From NCBI RefSeq assembly GCF_965218685.1, contig NZ_OZ244657.1, positions 1,922,001 to 1,986,000 of the forward strand: a stretch of DNA of 64,000 bases. The letters are read 5' to 3'. Below the pieces are notes generated by a model. The model was not told where the DNA came from. It ran no database searches and was given only the letters and a program-made list of their open reading frames with translations. Of this stretch, positions 34,026-42,048 are shown piece by piece; the first letter of the stretch is position 1, and each line of letters starts with the position of its first letter. This DNA comes from Thalassobius sp965218685. GTDB taxonomy: Bacteria; Pseudomonadota; Alphaproteobacteria; Rhodobacterales; Rhodobacteraceae. The position numbers were made by a program, and so were the translations under genes.

Positions 34026-35462
34026 ATGAATGAACTGAAACCCAACCTGATCGGCGGCAACTGGGTTCAAGGCGAGGCTATCGCCAACATCAACCCTTCG
34101 GACCAGAGCGAAGTTGTGGGCTACTTTGCCCGCGCCAGCGCCGAGGATGCGCAGACTGCCATTGCCGCCGCCAAGGCCGCCTTTCCCGCCTGGTCGCAAA
34201 GCGGGATCATGCAGCGTCATACGATCCTGCGCAAAACCGCCGACGAGATCATGGCGCGCAAAGATGAGCTGGGCGCGCTGCTGTCGCGCGAAGAAGGCAA
34301 GACGCTGGCCGAAGGTATCGGGGAAACCGTGCGCGCCGCGCAGGTGTTCGACTTCTTCGCCGGCGAAGCATTGCGGCTGACGGGGCAGACGGTCCCCTCG
34401 GTTCGGCCCGGTATCGGGGTCGAGATGACGCGCGAACCTGTGGGGGTCGTGGGCATCATCACCCCGTGGAATTTCCCGATCGCTATCCCTGCGTGGAAGA
34501 TCGCGCCAGCGCTGTGTTACGGCAATACGGTCGTGTTTAAACCGGCCGATCTGGTGCCGGGCTCGGCTTGGGCCATCGTTGATATCCTGCACCGCGCAGG
34601 CCTGCCGGACGGGGTGCTGAATCTGGTGATGGGCAAGGGTTCGGTCGTGGGGCAGGCCATGGTCGAAAGCGCGGACATGGACGCGATCAGCTTTACCGGT
34701 TCGGTCGGCACAGGTGGTGCGATTGCACGGGACTCGGCTCCGTTTATGCGCAAGTTGCAGCTGGAGATGGGCGGCAAGAACCCGATGGTTATTCTGGACG
34801 ACGCCGATCTGGATGTGGCCGTGGATGCAGCCGTGAATGGGGCCTTCTTCTCGACCGGGCAGCGTTGCACGGCGTCCTCGCGCTTGATCGTTCAGGAAGG
34901 CATCTATGACCGGTTCGTAGCCGCCGCGGCCGAGCGGCTGCAAGCCACCCAGGTTGGCCACGCCATGGATCCGGCCACGCATATCGGCCCCGTCGTTGAT
35001 CAAAGCCAACTGGATCAGGATTGCCGCTATATCGAAACAGGCCAATCCGAAGGCGCGCGCCTGGTCTGGGGCGGCAACAGGGTTCAACGCGACACGGACG
35101 GGTTTTTCCTGACTCCGGCCCTGTTCGCTGACTGCACCAACGACATGACCATCGCCCAAGAAGAAATCTTTGGCCCCGTCGCCGCGGTGATTCCGGCCAA
35201 GAGTTATGATCACGCGCTGGATCTGGCCAATGACACGCCCTTTGGCCTGTCTGCTGGTATCTGCACCACAAGCCTGAAACATGCGACCCATTTCAAACGC
35301 AACGCGCACGCGGGGATGGTGATGGTGAACCTGCCCACAGCGGGGGTGGATTTCCATGTACCCTTCGGCGGGCGCAAAGGATCCAGCTTTGGGCCGCGTG
35401 AACAGGGCAGCTATGCCGCCGAATTCTTTACCACGGTGAAAACCGCCTACACGCTGGCCTAG
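34026..35462 (+). CDS. aldehyde dehydrogenase family protein
   Basis: A 478-aa NAD(P)-dependent aldehyde dehydrogenase. The catalytic Glu lies in LEMGGKNP and the nucleophilic Cys in FSTGQRCTASSRLIV. The cofactor region is GIITPWNFPIAIPAWKIAPALCYGN. The closest named type is alpha-ketoglutaric-semialdehyde dehydrogenase. I choose the ATG at 34026 over a GTG at 34017 because GGAG lies eight bases upstream. Its stop overlaps the convergent LysR gene by four bases. Confidence 0.9.
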   Translation: MNELKPNLIGGNWVQGEAIANINPSDQSEVVGYFARASAEDAQTAIAAAKAAFPAWSQSGIMQRHTILRKTADEIMARKDELGALLSREEGKTLAEGIGETVRAAQVFDFFAGEALRLTGQTVPSVRPGIGVEMTREPVGVVGIITPWNFPIAIPAWKIAPALCYGNTVVFKPADLVPGSAWAIVDILHRAGLPDGVLNLVMGKGSVVGQAMVESADMDAISFTGSVGTGGAIARDSAPFMRKLQLEMGGKNPMVILDDADLDVAVDAAVNGAFFSTGQRCTASSRLIVQEGIYDRFVAAAAERLQATQVGHAMDPATHIGPVVDQSQLDQDCRYIETGQSEGARLVWGGNRVQRDTDGFFLTPALFADCTNDMTIAQEEIFGPVAAVIPAKSYDHALDLANDTPFGLSAGICTTSLKHATHFKRNAHAGMVMVNLPTAGVDFHVPFGGRKGSSFGPREQGSYAAEFFTTVKTAYTLA

Positions 35463-36364
35463 CGTGTGTGGATCTGGGGCAGCGCGTAGTAATCCTTGAA
35501 GTAATTGTACAGGATCGACACGGGCTGCTCCAGCTTGGCGCCCTTGCGCCAGGCCAACCCGACATCCATCGAGGGGATCTCGTGTTCGGTGGCGGCAGTG
35601 CCGATGCGTTTACCCTCAAGCGACCATGGGCGATACACCATATCAGACAGGATGGTGATGCCCTGTCCGTTGGCGACCATGGAGCGCACGGCCTCGACCG
35701 AAGAGGTGCGCAGTTTCACGTTCGGCTGAAAGTTCGTGCCGCTCCAGTACTTCATGGTGGTGTGGGCGGCTTCGTCCACGGTCAGCATGATATATTTTTC
35801 CTGCGCGATCTCTTCGAAACTGACCTTGCCCTTTCTTTGGAACGGATGGTTGTTTGGCACCCAAAGCCGTCGGTTGGACCGCAACAGGGTTTCGCTTTCC
35901 AATTCGGGGTTGCTGATGTTCGAGGTCAGCACGACCGCCATGTCAAAGCGGTTGCTCAGTAGCCCCTCTTCGATGCTTTCGCGGTTCAGCTCGCTTAAGC
36001 GGATGTCCAGTTTGGGATGCAGCTGCGCCAGCCGGTCCAGGTGATAGGGTAGGAAATAGCCCAGCACCGTATAGGTCGCGGCCAGCGAAATGGTACCACT
36101 GACGGCCGAGTGTCGCTTGCTGACTTTCTTGGCCTCGTCCAGCTTTTCCAGGATCTCGCGGGTCGAGGCCAGAAACTCGCGGCCTGCGTCCGTCAGCTCC
36201 ATCCCGTGGGCAGAGCGCACGAACAAATCGACGCTTAGCTCGGTTTCCAGATCGCGGATGGCCCCTGTGACCGAGGATTGCGAGATTGACAGCAACGTGG
36301 CCGCGCGGCTGACCTGCCCGGATTCTGCAGTGGCCAGAAAGTACTTCAAATGGCGTAGGTTCAA
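35459..36364 (-). CDS. LysR family transcriptional regulator
   Basis: A 301-aa regulator with the classic start MNLRHLKYFLATAESGQVSRAATLLSISQSSVTGAIRDLE. The effector domain includes FEEIAQEKYIMLTVDEAAHTTMKYWS. It is divergent from the PxpA/biotin carboxylase operon across 222 bp containing CCGATAATG repeats, and it is convergent with aldehyde dehydrogenase. Best guess: activator of the PxpA-biotin-dependent operon. Confidence 0.88.
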   Translation of the reverse strand: MNLRHLKYFLATAESGQVSRAATLLSISQSSVTGAIRDLETELSVDLFVRSAHGMELTDAGREFLASTREILEKLDEAKKVSKRHSAVSGTISLAATYTVLGYFLPYHLDRLAQLHPKLDIRLSELNRESIEEGLLSNRFDMAVVLTSNISNPELESETLLRSNRRLWVPNNHPFQRKGKVSFEEIAQEKYIMLTVDEAAHTTMKYWSGTNFQPNVKLRTSSVEAVRSMVANGQGITILSDMVYRPWSLEGKRIGTAATEHEIPSMDVGLAWRKGAKLEQPVSILYNYFKDYYALPQIHTR

Positions 36365-36393
36365 CGCGTGTATTCCTGAATTAAGTGAGGGCG

Positions 36394-36412
36394 TTATTGG
36401 AAAATCCGATAA
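36394..36412. promoter_or_regulatory. inverted repeat, candidate LysR box
   Basis: TTATTGG and CCGATAA flank a 5-bp spacer (one mismatch), 30 bp upstream of lysR and about 175 bp upstream of pxpA. Part of it, CCGATAATG (36406-36414), is repeated at 36501-36509. Repeated half-sites in a divergent region fit LysR binding to the distal and proximal sites, although this is not proven. Confidence 0.4.
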
Positions 36413-36586
36413 TGTGGCGCGGCGGTCAAGAAAATTGAGAGATTACCGTTAAAAATCAACGTTCATGGGCGCGGGACATATAATTTAGGCATCAGATTTC
36501 CCGATAATGCTTTCACGTATTTTAGAATTTTACAAAACCAAGACCTCGGCGCGAAGATGAAAGGGAACTTAACGAAGGTTTCCACG

Positions 36587-37369
36587 ATGCGTGAATTTAT
36601 CGATCTGAACTGTGACATGGGCGAGGGTTTCGGCCATTGGGCGCTAAGCGAGGCCCCCGATGAACAGCTGATGCCTCTGATCAGTTCAGCCAACATTGCG
36701 GCCGGGTTTCATGCGGGTGATCCCAACTCGATGGATCGGGTGGTGAAGCTGGCGCAACAGCATGGTGTGGGGCTGGGGGCGCATCCCGGATACCACGATC
36801 TTCAGGGCTTTGGCCGCCGCTATATCAAGACCCGCAGCGAAGAGTTGGTGAACGACATCGTCTATCAGGTCGGCGCGATCCGCGAGTTTGGGCGCCGCCA
36901 CGGTATCGCCCTGCAACATGTCAAACCCCACGGCGCGCTGTACATGGAGGCCGCTGTCAACGAAGAGCTGTCCGAGCTGATGATCGACACCCTGCGCCGC
37001 ACCTGCGGTGAGGCGATTGTCTTTTGCATGGGCATTTCCAAAACTTACGAGGCCGCAAAACGCATGGGCCAGCCGGTTGTGCGCGAGTTTTACGCCGACC
37101 GCGATTACGATGACAGCGGCTCGATCGTGTTTGCGCGTCAAGTCGTGCGGCAAGATCCGGCAGCCATCGCTGAAAAATGCGTGCGCGCCTGCAAGGAAGG
37201 TGTGGTCCGTACCGTCGACGGAAACGACATCGAGATAGAATTTGAATCGATCTGCTTTCACTCGGACACGCCGGGCGCCCTGGAAAACGGCAAGGCAATC
37301 AGAAACGCGCTGCTTGACGCCGGGATCACCATCGCGCCTGCGGCAACCGTATTGGAAAAATCGGTCTGA
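36587..37369 (+). CDS. pxpA: LamB/YcsF family, 5-oxoprolinase subunit A-like (PxpA)
   Basis: A 260-aa LamB/YcsF protein with the family start FIDLNCDMGEGFGHWAL followed by SSANIAAGFHAGDPNSMDRVVKLA and QHVKPHGALY. PxpA is the subunit of ATP-dependent 5-oxoprolinase that contacts the lactam ring. ATG at 36587, not 36557. It starts an operon with biotin carrier, biotin carboxylase, PxpB and PxpC. That pairing differs from the simple E. coli-type PxpABC and suggests a biotin-dependent activation of an amide or lactam. Confidence 0.85.
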   Translation: MREFIDLNCDMGEGFGHWALSEAPDEQLMPLISSANIAAGFHAGDPNSMDRVVKLAQQHGVGLGAHPGYHDLQGFGRRYIKTRSEELVNDIVYQVGAIREFGRRHGIALQHVKPHGALYMEAAVNEELSELMIDTLRRTCGEAIVFCMGISKTYEAAKRMGQPVVREFYADRDYDDSGSIVFARQVVRQDPAAIAEKCVRACKEGVVRTVDGNDIEIEFESICFHSDTPGALENGKAIRNALLDAGITIAPAATVLEKSV

Positions 37370-37393
37370 CCTCGGACCGTCAAGGAGACATCA

Positions 37394-37630
37394 ATGGCAC
37401 AGATTCAATCCCCGCTTCCTGGAACTTTCTACCACAAACCCTCGCCCGAGGATCCCGCCTTTAAATCGGCGGGGGACACGGTGGCCGTGGGGGACACTAT
37501 CGGCCTGATCGAGGTGATGAAGACCTTTATCGAGGTAAAGGCGGAAATCGCGGGCACCTTTGCCGGGTATCTGGCCGAAGATGGCGCACCCGTTACCGCC
37601 GGCCAAATCATTGCAGAACTGGAAAACTGA
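37394..37630 (+). CDS. small biotin carboxyl carrier protein
   Basis: A 78-aa biotinyl domain. QSPLPGTFYHKPSPEDPAF opens the fold and the biotin-accepting Lys sits in IEVMKTFIEV. This is shorter than AccB (about 150-160 aa) and lacks its Pro/Ala-rich linker, so it is a dedicated carrier for the adjacent biotin carboxylase and not the fatty-acid enzyme. It is preceded by AAGGAG, 25 bases after pxpA, and ends three bases before the carboxylase gene. Confidence 0.88.
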   Translation: MAQIQSPLPGTFYHKPSPEDPAFKSAGDTVAVGDTIGLIEVMKTFIEVKAEIAGTFAGYLAEDGAPVTAGQIIAELEN

Positions 37631-37633
37631 CCG

Positions 37634-39016
37634 ATGACTATCTCTCGTCTATTCATTGCCAACCGGGGCGAGATCGCCGTGCGGATCATCCGTGCCGGCA
37701 AGGCCATGGGTATTCATACGATTCAGGCCTACTCGGAAGGTGACACCGAAATGCTGGCGGTCAAACTGGCGGACGAGGCGGTTTGCGTGGGGCCGGCACC
37801 ATCGCGCGAAAGCTATCTGGACATCAAAAATGTCGTGGCCGCCGCCAAGGCAACCAATGCCGACGCGGTGCATCCGGGCTATGGCTTTTTGTCCGAAAGC
37901 CCCGAATTCGCGCGGGCGTTGGAAAAGGCGGGGATCACCTATGTTGGTCCCTCGGCAGACACGATCGAACGGATGGGCGACAAAGTGGCCGCCCGTCAGG
38001 CCGCCGAGGCCGCAGGCGTGCCCGTTGTGCCCGGATCGAAAGGGCGGATCGCAACGGTGGACCAAGCCGCCAAGATCGCCGGTGACATCGGCTATCCTGT
38101 GATGATCAAGGCCGCCGCAGGGGGCGGGGGCCGGGGCATCCGTATCGCCGATACCGAAGAGCAGTTGCGCAAACTGGCCCCGCAGGCCCAGGCCGAGGCC
38201 GAAGCGGCCTTTGGCGATGGCGGGTTGTATCTTGAACGCTCGATACAGGCCCCGCGCCATATCGAGGTGCAAATTCTGGGCGACGGCACCAACGCCATTC
38301 ACTGCTATGAACGCGAATGCTCGCTTCAGCGGCGGCGTCAGAAGGTCTGGGAAGAGGCGGGGGCTGTCTGTCTGGACAATGAAACCCGCGAACAATTGTG
38401 CGCCTCGGCCGTGGCGCTGGCCAAGTCGGTGAACTATCGCGGCGCTGGCACCTTGGAATACCTGTACGACGAGGCCCGGAACGCGTTCTATTTCATCGAG
38501 ATGAACACCCGTATTCAGGTCGAACACCCCATCAGCGAGATGATCACGGGCGTGGATCTTGTGCAGGAGATGATCCGTGTCTGTGATGGGGAACCGCTAC
38601 GCCTGACGCAGGCCGACATCAAACCCAATGGCCATGCGATCGAGGTGCGGATCAACGCCGAGGACCCGCTGATGCAGTTCCTGCCGTTCCCCGGCAAGGT
38701 CGGCGCGATGACGGAACCCAAGGGGGAAGGCATTCGTTTTGATCACTTCCTGTACGAAGGTTACCAGATCCCACCGTTCTATGACTCGCTTTTGGGCAAG
38801 CTGATCGCGCACGGCACCGACCGCGCCGACGCGATTGCCAAGCTGCGCAAGGCGCTGAACGACCTACGGCTTGACGGGCTGAAAACCACCGTGCCCCTGC
38901 ACAAGGCGCTAGCCGATGATGCCAGCGTGCAAAAGGGCGCATTTCATACGCAATGGCTGGAACCCTGGCTGGAAGCCGGGAACCTGACGGCAGCAACCAC
39001 AGGAGGTGCCTCGTGA
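37634..39016 (+). CDS. biotin carboxylase (accC-type)
   Basis: A 460-aa ATP-grasp biotin carboxylase. The start FIANRGEIAVRIIRAGKAMG, ATP loop AAAGGGGRGIRIA, and active-site block FYFIEMNTRIQVEHPISEMI are intact, as is the C-terminal domain. It carboxylates the biotin of the small carrier with bicarbonate and ATP. In this operon the acceptor carboxyltransferase must be the PxpB/PxpC (AHS1/AHS2) pair, the module that in urea amidolyase transfers CO2 to urea. This supports carboxylation of an amide or lactam nitrogen. Confidence 0.9.
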   Translation: MTISRLFIANRGEIAVRIIRAGKAMGIHTIQAYSEGDTEMLAVKLADEAVCVGPAPSRESYLDIKNVVAAAKATNADAVHPGYGFLSESPEFARALEKAGITYVGPSADTIERMGDKVAARQAAEAAGVPVVPGSKGRIATVDQAAKIAGDIGYPVMIKAAAGGGGRGIRIADTEEQLRKLAPQAQAEAEAAFGDGGLYLERSIQAPRHIEVQILGDGTNAIHCYERECSLQRRRQKVWEEAGAVCLDNETREQLCASAVALAKSVNYRGAGTLEYLYDEARNAFYFIEMNTRIQVEHPISEMITGVDLVQEMIRVCDGEPLRLTQADIKPNGHAIEVRINAEDPLMQFLPFPGKVGAMTEPKGEGIRFDHFLYEGYQIPPFYDSLLGKLIAHGTDRADAIAKLRKALNDLRLDGLKTTVPLHKALADDASVQKGAFHTQWLEPWLEAGNLTAATTGGAS

Positions 39017-39888
39017 AGACACGCTACACATATGGCGGCGACGAACACATCTATGTCGAGGTCGACGAGCAGATGTCGCTGGATGCATTCTTTGTCTCGC
39101 TTTCCATGAGCAACGCGGTGCGCGAGGCAAATATTCCCGGCGTCACCGAAATCTGCCCGGCGAACGCTTCGTTCCAGGTGCGGTTCAACCCGGACATCAC
39201 CCCGCCCGAGGAAATGATGGACCGGATCAAGGATTTGGAACACAAATCGGCAGACGCCGAGAAGCGCCTGAAAACCCGTATCATCGAAATTCCGGTGTAT
39301 TATCAAGACCCTTGGACCCATGAAACGCAAATGCGGTTCCGTGAACGGCACCAGGATCCCTCCGGCACCGATCTGGACTATGCCGCGCGGATCAACGGGT
39401 TTGACAGCGTGGACGCCTTTATCGAGGCGCACCATTCGCAGCCTTGGTTCGTGTCCATGGTGGGCTTTGTTGCTGGTTTACCGTTCCTCTATCAGCTGGT
39501 CGAACGCGACAAGCAGCTTGAGGTGCCCAAATACCTGCGCCCCCGCACCGATACGCCGAAACAGACCGTGGGCTATGGCGGGTGTTTTTCCTGTATCTAT
39601 TCGGTCCGTGGGGCGGGTGGGTATCAGATGTTCGGGATCACCCCGATGCCGATCTATGACCCGGAACAGAAGGTCTCGCACCTCAAGGACTTCATGGTCT
39701 TTTTCAAGCCCGGCGACATCGTGAAATGGAAACCGATTGATCGCGCCGAATATGACCGGATCGAACAGGCGGTGGCCGATGGTACCTATGTGCCGCGCAT
39801 TGCCGAGGTCGAGTTCGATCTGGACGCATTTAATGCCGACATCCCCGGCACTAATGCCAAGCTGATGGAGGCTCTCAATGACGCTTAA
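39013..39888 (+). CDS. pxpB: PxpB/AHS1-type subunit (5-oxoprolinase subunit B family)
   Basis: A 291-aa AHS1-domain protein, longer than typical PxpB (about 220 aa), with MVGFVAGLPFLYQLVERD and YGGCFSCIYSVRGAGGYQMFG matching the carboxyltransferase fold of urea carboxylase. I assign the start to the GTG at 39013: AGGAGG is six bases upstream and the codon overlaps the preceding stop (GTGA). An earlier in-frame ATG inside the carboxylase gene is not used. It pairs with PxpC, encoded with an 11-base overlap. Confidence 0.82.
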   Translation: MKTRYTYGGDEHIYVEVDEQMSLDAFFVSLSMSNAVREANIPGVTEICPANASFQVRFNPDITPPEEMMDRIKDLEHKSADAEKRLKTRIIEIPVYYQDPWTHETQMRFRERHQDPSGTDLDYAARINGFDSVDAFIEAHHSQPWFVSMVGFVAGLPFLYQLVERDKQLEVPKYLRPRTDTPKQTVGYGGCFSCIYSVRGAGGYQMFGITPMPIYDPEQKVSHLKDFMVFFKPGDIVKWKPIDRAEYDRIEQAVADGTYVPRIAEVEFDLDAFNADIPGTNAKLMEALNDA

Positions 39889-40849
39889 GATTGTCAAACC
39901 CGGCCTGGCGACGTCGATCCAGGACCTTGGACGCCCCGGCTATTTTCATCTTGGTATTCCCGAAGGGGGCGCGATGGATCGCTTTGCCCTGAGGGCGGCC
40001 AACATGCTGGTCGGCAACCCCGAGGATGCGGCCTGTCTTGAGGCGGTGTTCATGGGCCCCGAGATTGAATTTACCGCCGACGCAAGTGTGGCCATCACCG
40101 GGGGCGAGATGCCGATCATGGTGGATGGTGAACCGCAGCAAACCTGGACCAGTTTCACTGTGAAAGCTGGGCAAGTTCTAAGCTTCGGCTTTCTGTCCAA
40201 AGGCGCGCGGATCTATATCGCCGTTTCTGGCGGGATCGCGACCCCGGTTGATCTGGGCAGCCGCTCGACCTATCCGATCGGTGCGCTGGGCGGGGTCGAG
40301 GGCCGCGCAATCGCTGCGGGCGATGACATTCCTGTGGGTGAAGCGCCGATGGTGACCGAGGGGCGCCGCGTGCCTGAGGACCTGCGCCGTGGCCCCGGAA
40401 ATCCGGTGGAACTGCGCGTGTTGCCGGGCCTTTACTGGTACCGCCTGACCGAGAAGGCAGGTGAAAGCTTCTTCAACGACACCTGGACCGTCGCCCCCGA
40501 GGCTGACCGGATGGGCTATCGTTTCAAGGGCGGGCAGCCGCTGGAATTCGTGGACCGCGAGGCACCGTTTGGCGCAGGCTCGGATCCGTCGAACATCGTG
40601 GATGGTTGTTATTCCTATGGTTCGATCCAGGTGCCCGGCGGGACCGAGCCAATCATCCTGCACCGTGATGCGGTGTCGGGGGGCGGGTACTTCACGCTGG
40701 GGGCCGTGATCTCGGCCGACATGGACCTGATTGGCCAGTTGCAACCCAACACCCAGGTGAAATTCGTCCGGGTGGACATGGACGAGGCGCTGAAAGCACG
40801 CGCAGACCGCCACGCCATGCTGAACAAAATAAGAGAAGCGCTCGGGTAA
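39878..40849 (+). CDS. pxpC: biotin-dependent carboxyltransferase-like PxpC/AHS2 subunit
   Basis: A 323-aa AHS2-domain protein. TSIQDLGRPGYFHLGIPEGGAMDRFALRAANMLVGNPEDAACLEA is the diagnostic start, with GGYFTLGAVISADMDLIGQLQP near the end. With PxpB it forms the carboxyltransferase-like heterocomplex that activates a ring or amide nitrogen. The ATG lies within the pxpB 3' end. The operon ends with this gene, 75 bases before the ABC-importer genes. Confidence 0.86.
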   Translation: MTLKIVKPGLATSIQDLGRPGYFHLGIPEGGAMDRFALRAANMLVGNPEDAACLEAVFMGPEIEFTADASVAITGGEMPIMVDGEPQQTWTSFTVKAGQVLSFGFLSKGARIYIAVSGGIATPVDLGSRSTYPIGALGGVEGRAIAAGDDIPVGEAPMVTEGRRVPEDLRRGPGNPVELRVLPGLYWYRLTEKAGESFFNDTWTVAPEADRMGYRFKGGQPLEFVDREAPFGAGSDPSNIVDGCYSYGSIQVPGGTEPIILHRDAVSGGGYFTLGAVISADMDLIGQLQPNTQVKFVRVDMDEALKARADRHAMLNKIREALG

Positions 40850-40924
40850 GAGCGCCACCTTCTGAATCAACAAAATCGCGGCTTGCCGCACTGAATAATT
40901 GAAACTGACAAGGAGGTCAGAACA

Positions 40925-41992
40925 ATGAAACTCACCCTAACGACAGCTGCGGCCCTGGCGACGGCTTTTGCCACCAGTGCGATGGCCGATGACGCATGGT
41001 TCCCCTATGACGCCGAAGAAGTCTCGCCTGCTTTTTCCGCCGATGGCACGATCAGCCCGGTGACCTACACCCCCGTGGATAAGGCCGAAAAGCCGTGGAA
41101 CATCTGCGTGTCCTTTCCGCATATGAAAGATGCTTATTGGCTGGGGGTTGACTATGGTGTCGCCGACGAGGCCGCACGTCTGGGCGTCAAGATGAACCTG
41201 GTCGAAGCGGGCGGTTACACCGAGCTGGCCAAGCAAATCAGCCAGATCGAGGATTGCGTCGCCAGCGGCGCGGATGCCGTGGTTCTGGGCGCGATTTCCT
41301 ATGAAGGCCTGAACAACGTGATCGCCGAGGTCGCAGGCAAGGGCGTGCCGGTCATCGACGTGATCAACGGCGTATCATCCTCGGATATTGCAGCCAAGTC
41401 CTTGGTTTCGTTCAAAACCATGGGCTATGAAACCGGCGCCTACCTGGCCAAGAAACACCCTGCGGGCACCGATCCCGTGCAGGTGGGTTGGTTCCCTGGC
41501 CCTGCAGGCGCAGGTTGGGTCGAGGCCGCACACGCAGGCTTCATGGAGGCTGTAGAGGGCTCGGCCGTTGAAGTTCTGGAACCTCGTTTTGGCGATACCG
41601 GCAAAGAGGCACAGCTGAAACTGGTCGAGGACGTGCTGCAAGCCAACCCCGACGTACGCTATCTGGCGGGCACCGCTGTGACGGCCGAAGCCGCGCAAGG
41701 CCTGATCCGCGAACGTGGCTTGAAGGGCAAGGTTGACCTGCTGGCCTTCTACATGACCCCGGGCGTCTACACGGGCATCCAGCGAGGGTTCATCCTGGCG
41801 GCGCCTGCAGACTCGATGGTTGTGCAAGGACGCATCGCGATGGACCAGGCGGTCCGCATCCTGGAAGGCAAGGATTATGTCAAACATGTCGGGCCCAAGA
41901 TTTTCGTGGTCGACCCGGACAACATCGCCGACGTGTCGCGCGAAAACATCCTGCCGCCTGCCGGCTATAAACCCGTGTTTTCGGTGAACTGA
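40925..41992 (+). CDS. periplasmic TorT-like sugar-type ABC binding protein
   Basis: A 355-aa secreted protein with signal peptide MKLTLTTAAALATAFATSAMA. ICVSFPHMKDAYWLGVDYGVADEAARLG is the periplasmic-binding-protein (PBP1) start as found in TorT, the sensor partner of TMAO respiration, and in CUT2 binding proteins. Here it is followed by an ATPase and permease, so it is a transport subunit and not a sensor. AAGGAGG precedes the ATG. A strong terminator-like stem follows. The ligand is unknown and could be the substrate of the PxpABC operon just upstream. Confidence 0.82.
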   Translation: MKLTLTTAAALATAFATSAMADDAWFPYDAEEVSPAFSADGTISPVTYTPVDKAEKPWNICVSFPHMKDAYWLGVDYGVADEAARLGVKMNLVEAGGYTELAKQISQIEDCVASGADAVVLGAISYEGLNNVIAEVAGKGVPVIDVINGVSSSDIAAKSLVSFKTMGYETGAYLAKKHPAGTDPVQVGWFPGPAGAGWVEAAHAGFMEAVEGSAVEVLEPRFGDTGKEAQLKLVEDVLQANPDVRYLAGTAVTAEAAQGLIRERGLKGKVDLLAFYMTPGVYTGIQRGFILAAPADSMVVQGRIAMDQAVRILEGKDYVKHVGPKIFVVDPDNIADVSRENILPPAGYKPVFSVN

Positions 41993-42010
41993 GAATAACC
42001 CCGCAACTAT

Positions 42011-42035
42011 GGGCCGGGGCAACCCGGCCCTTTTT
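42011..42035 (+). terminator. intrinsic terminator/attenuator after the binding-protein gene
   Basis: GGGCCGGG pairs with CCCGGCCC around a GCAA tetraloop, followed directly by TTTTT. It lies 18 nt after the binding-protein stop and 14 nt before the ATPase start. The stem and U-tract look functional, so transcripts of the binding protein should often end here, leaving less ATPase and permease. Confidence 0.85.
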
Positions 42036-42048
42036 CTCAGAGGCAGAC

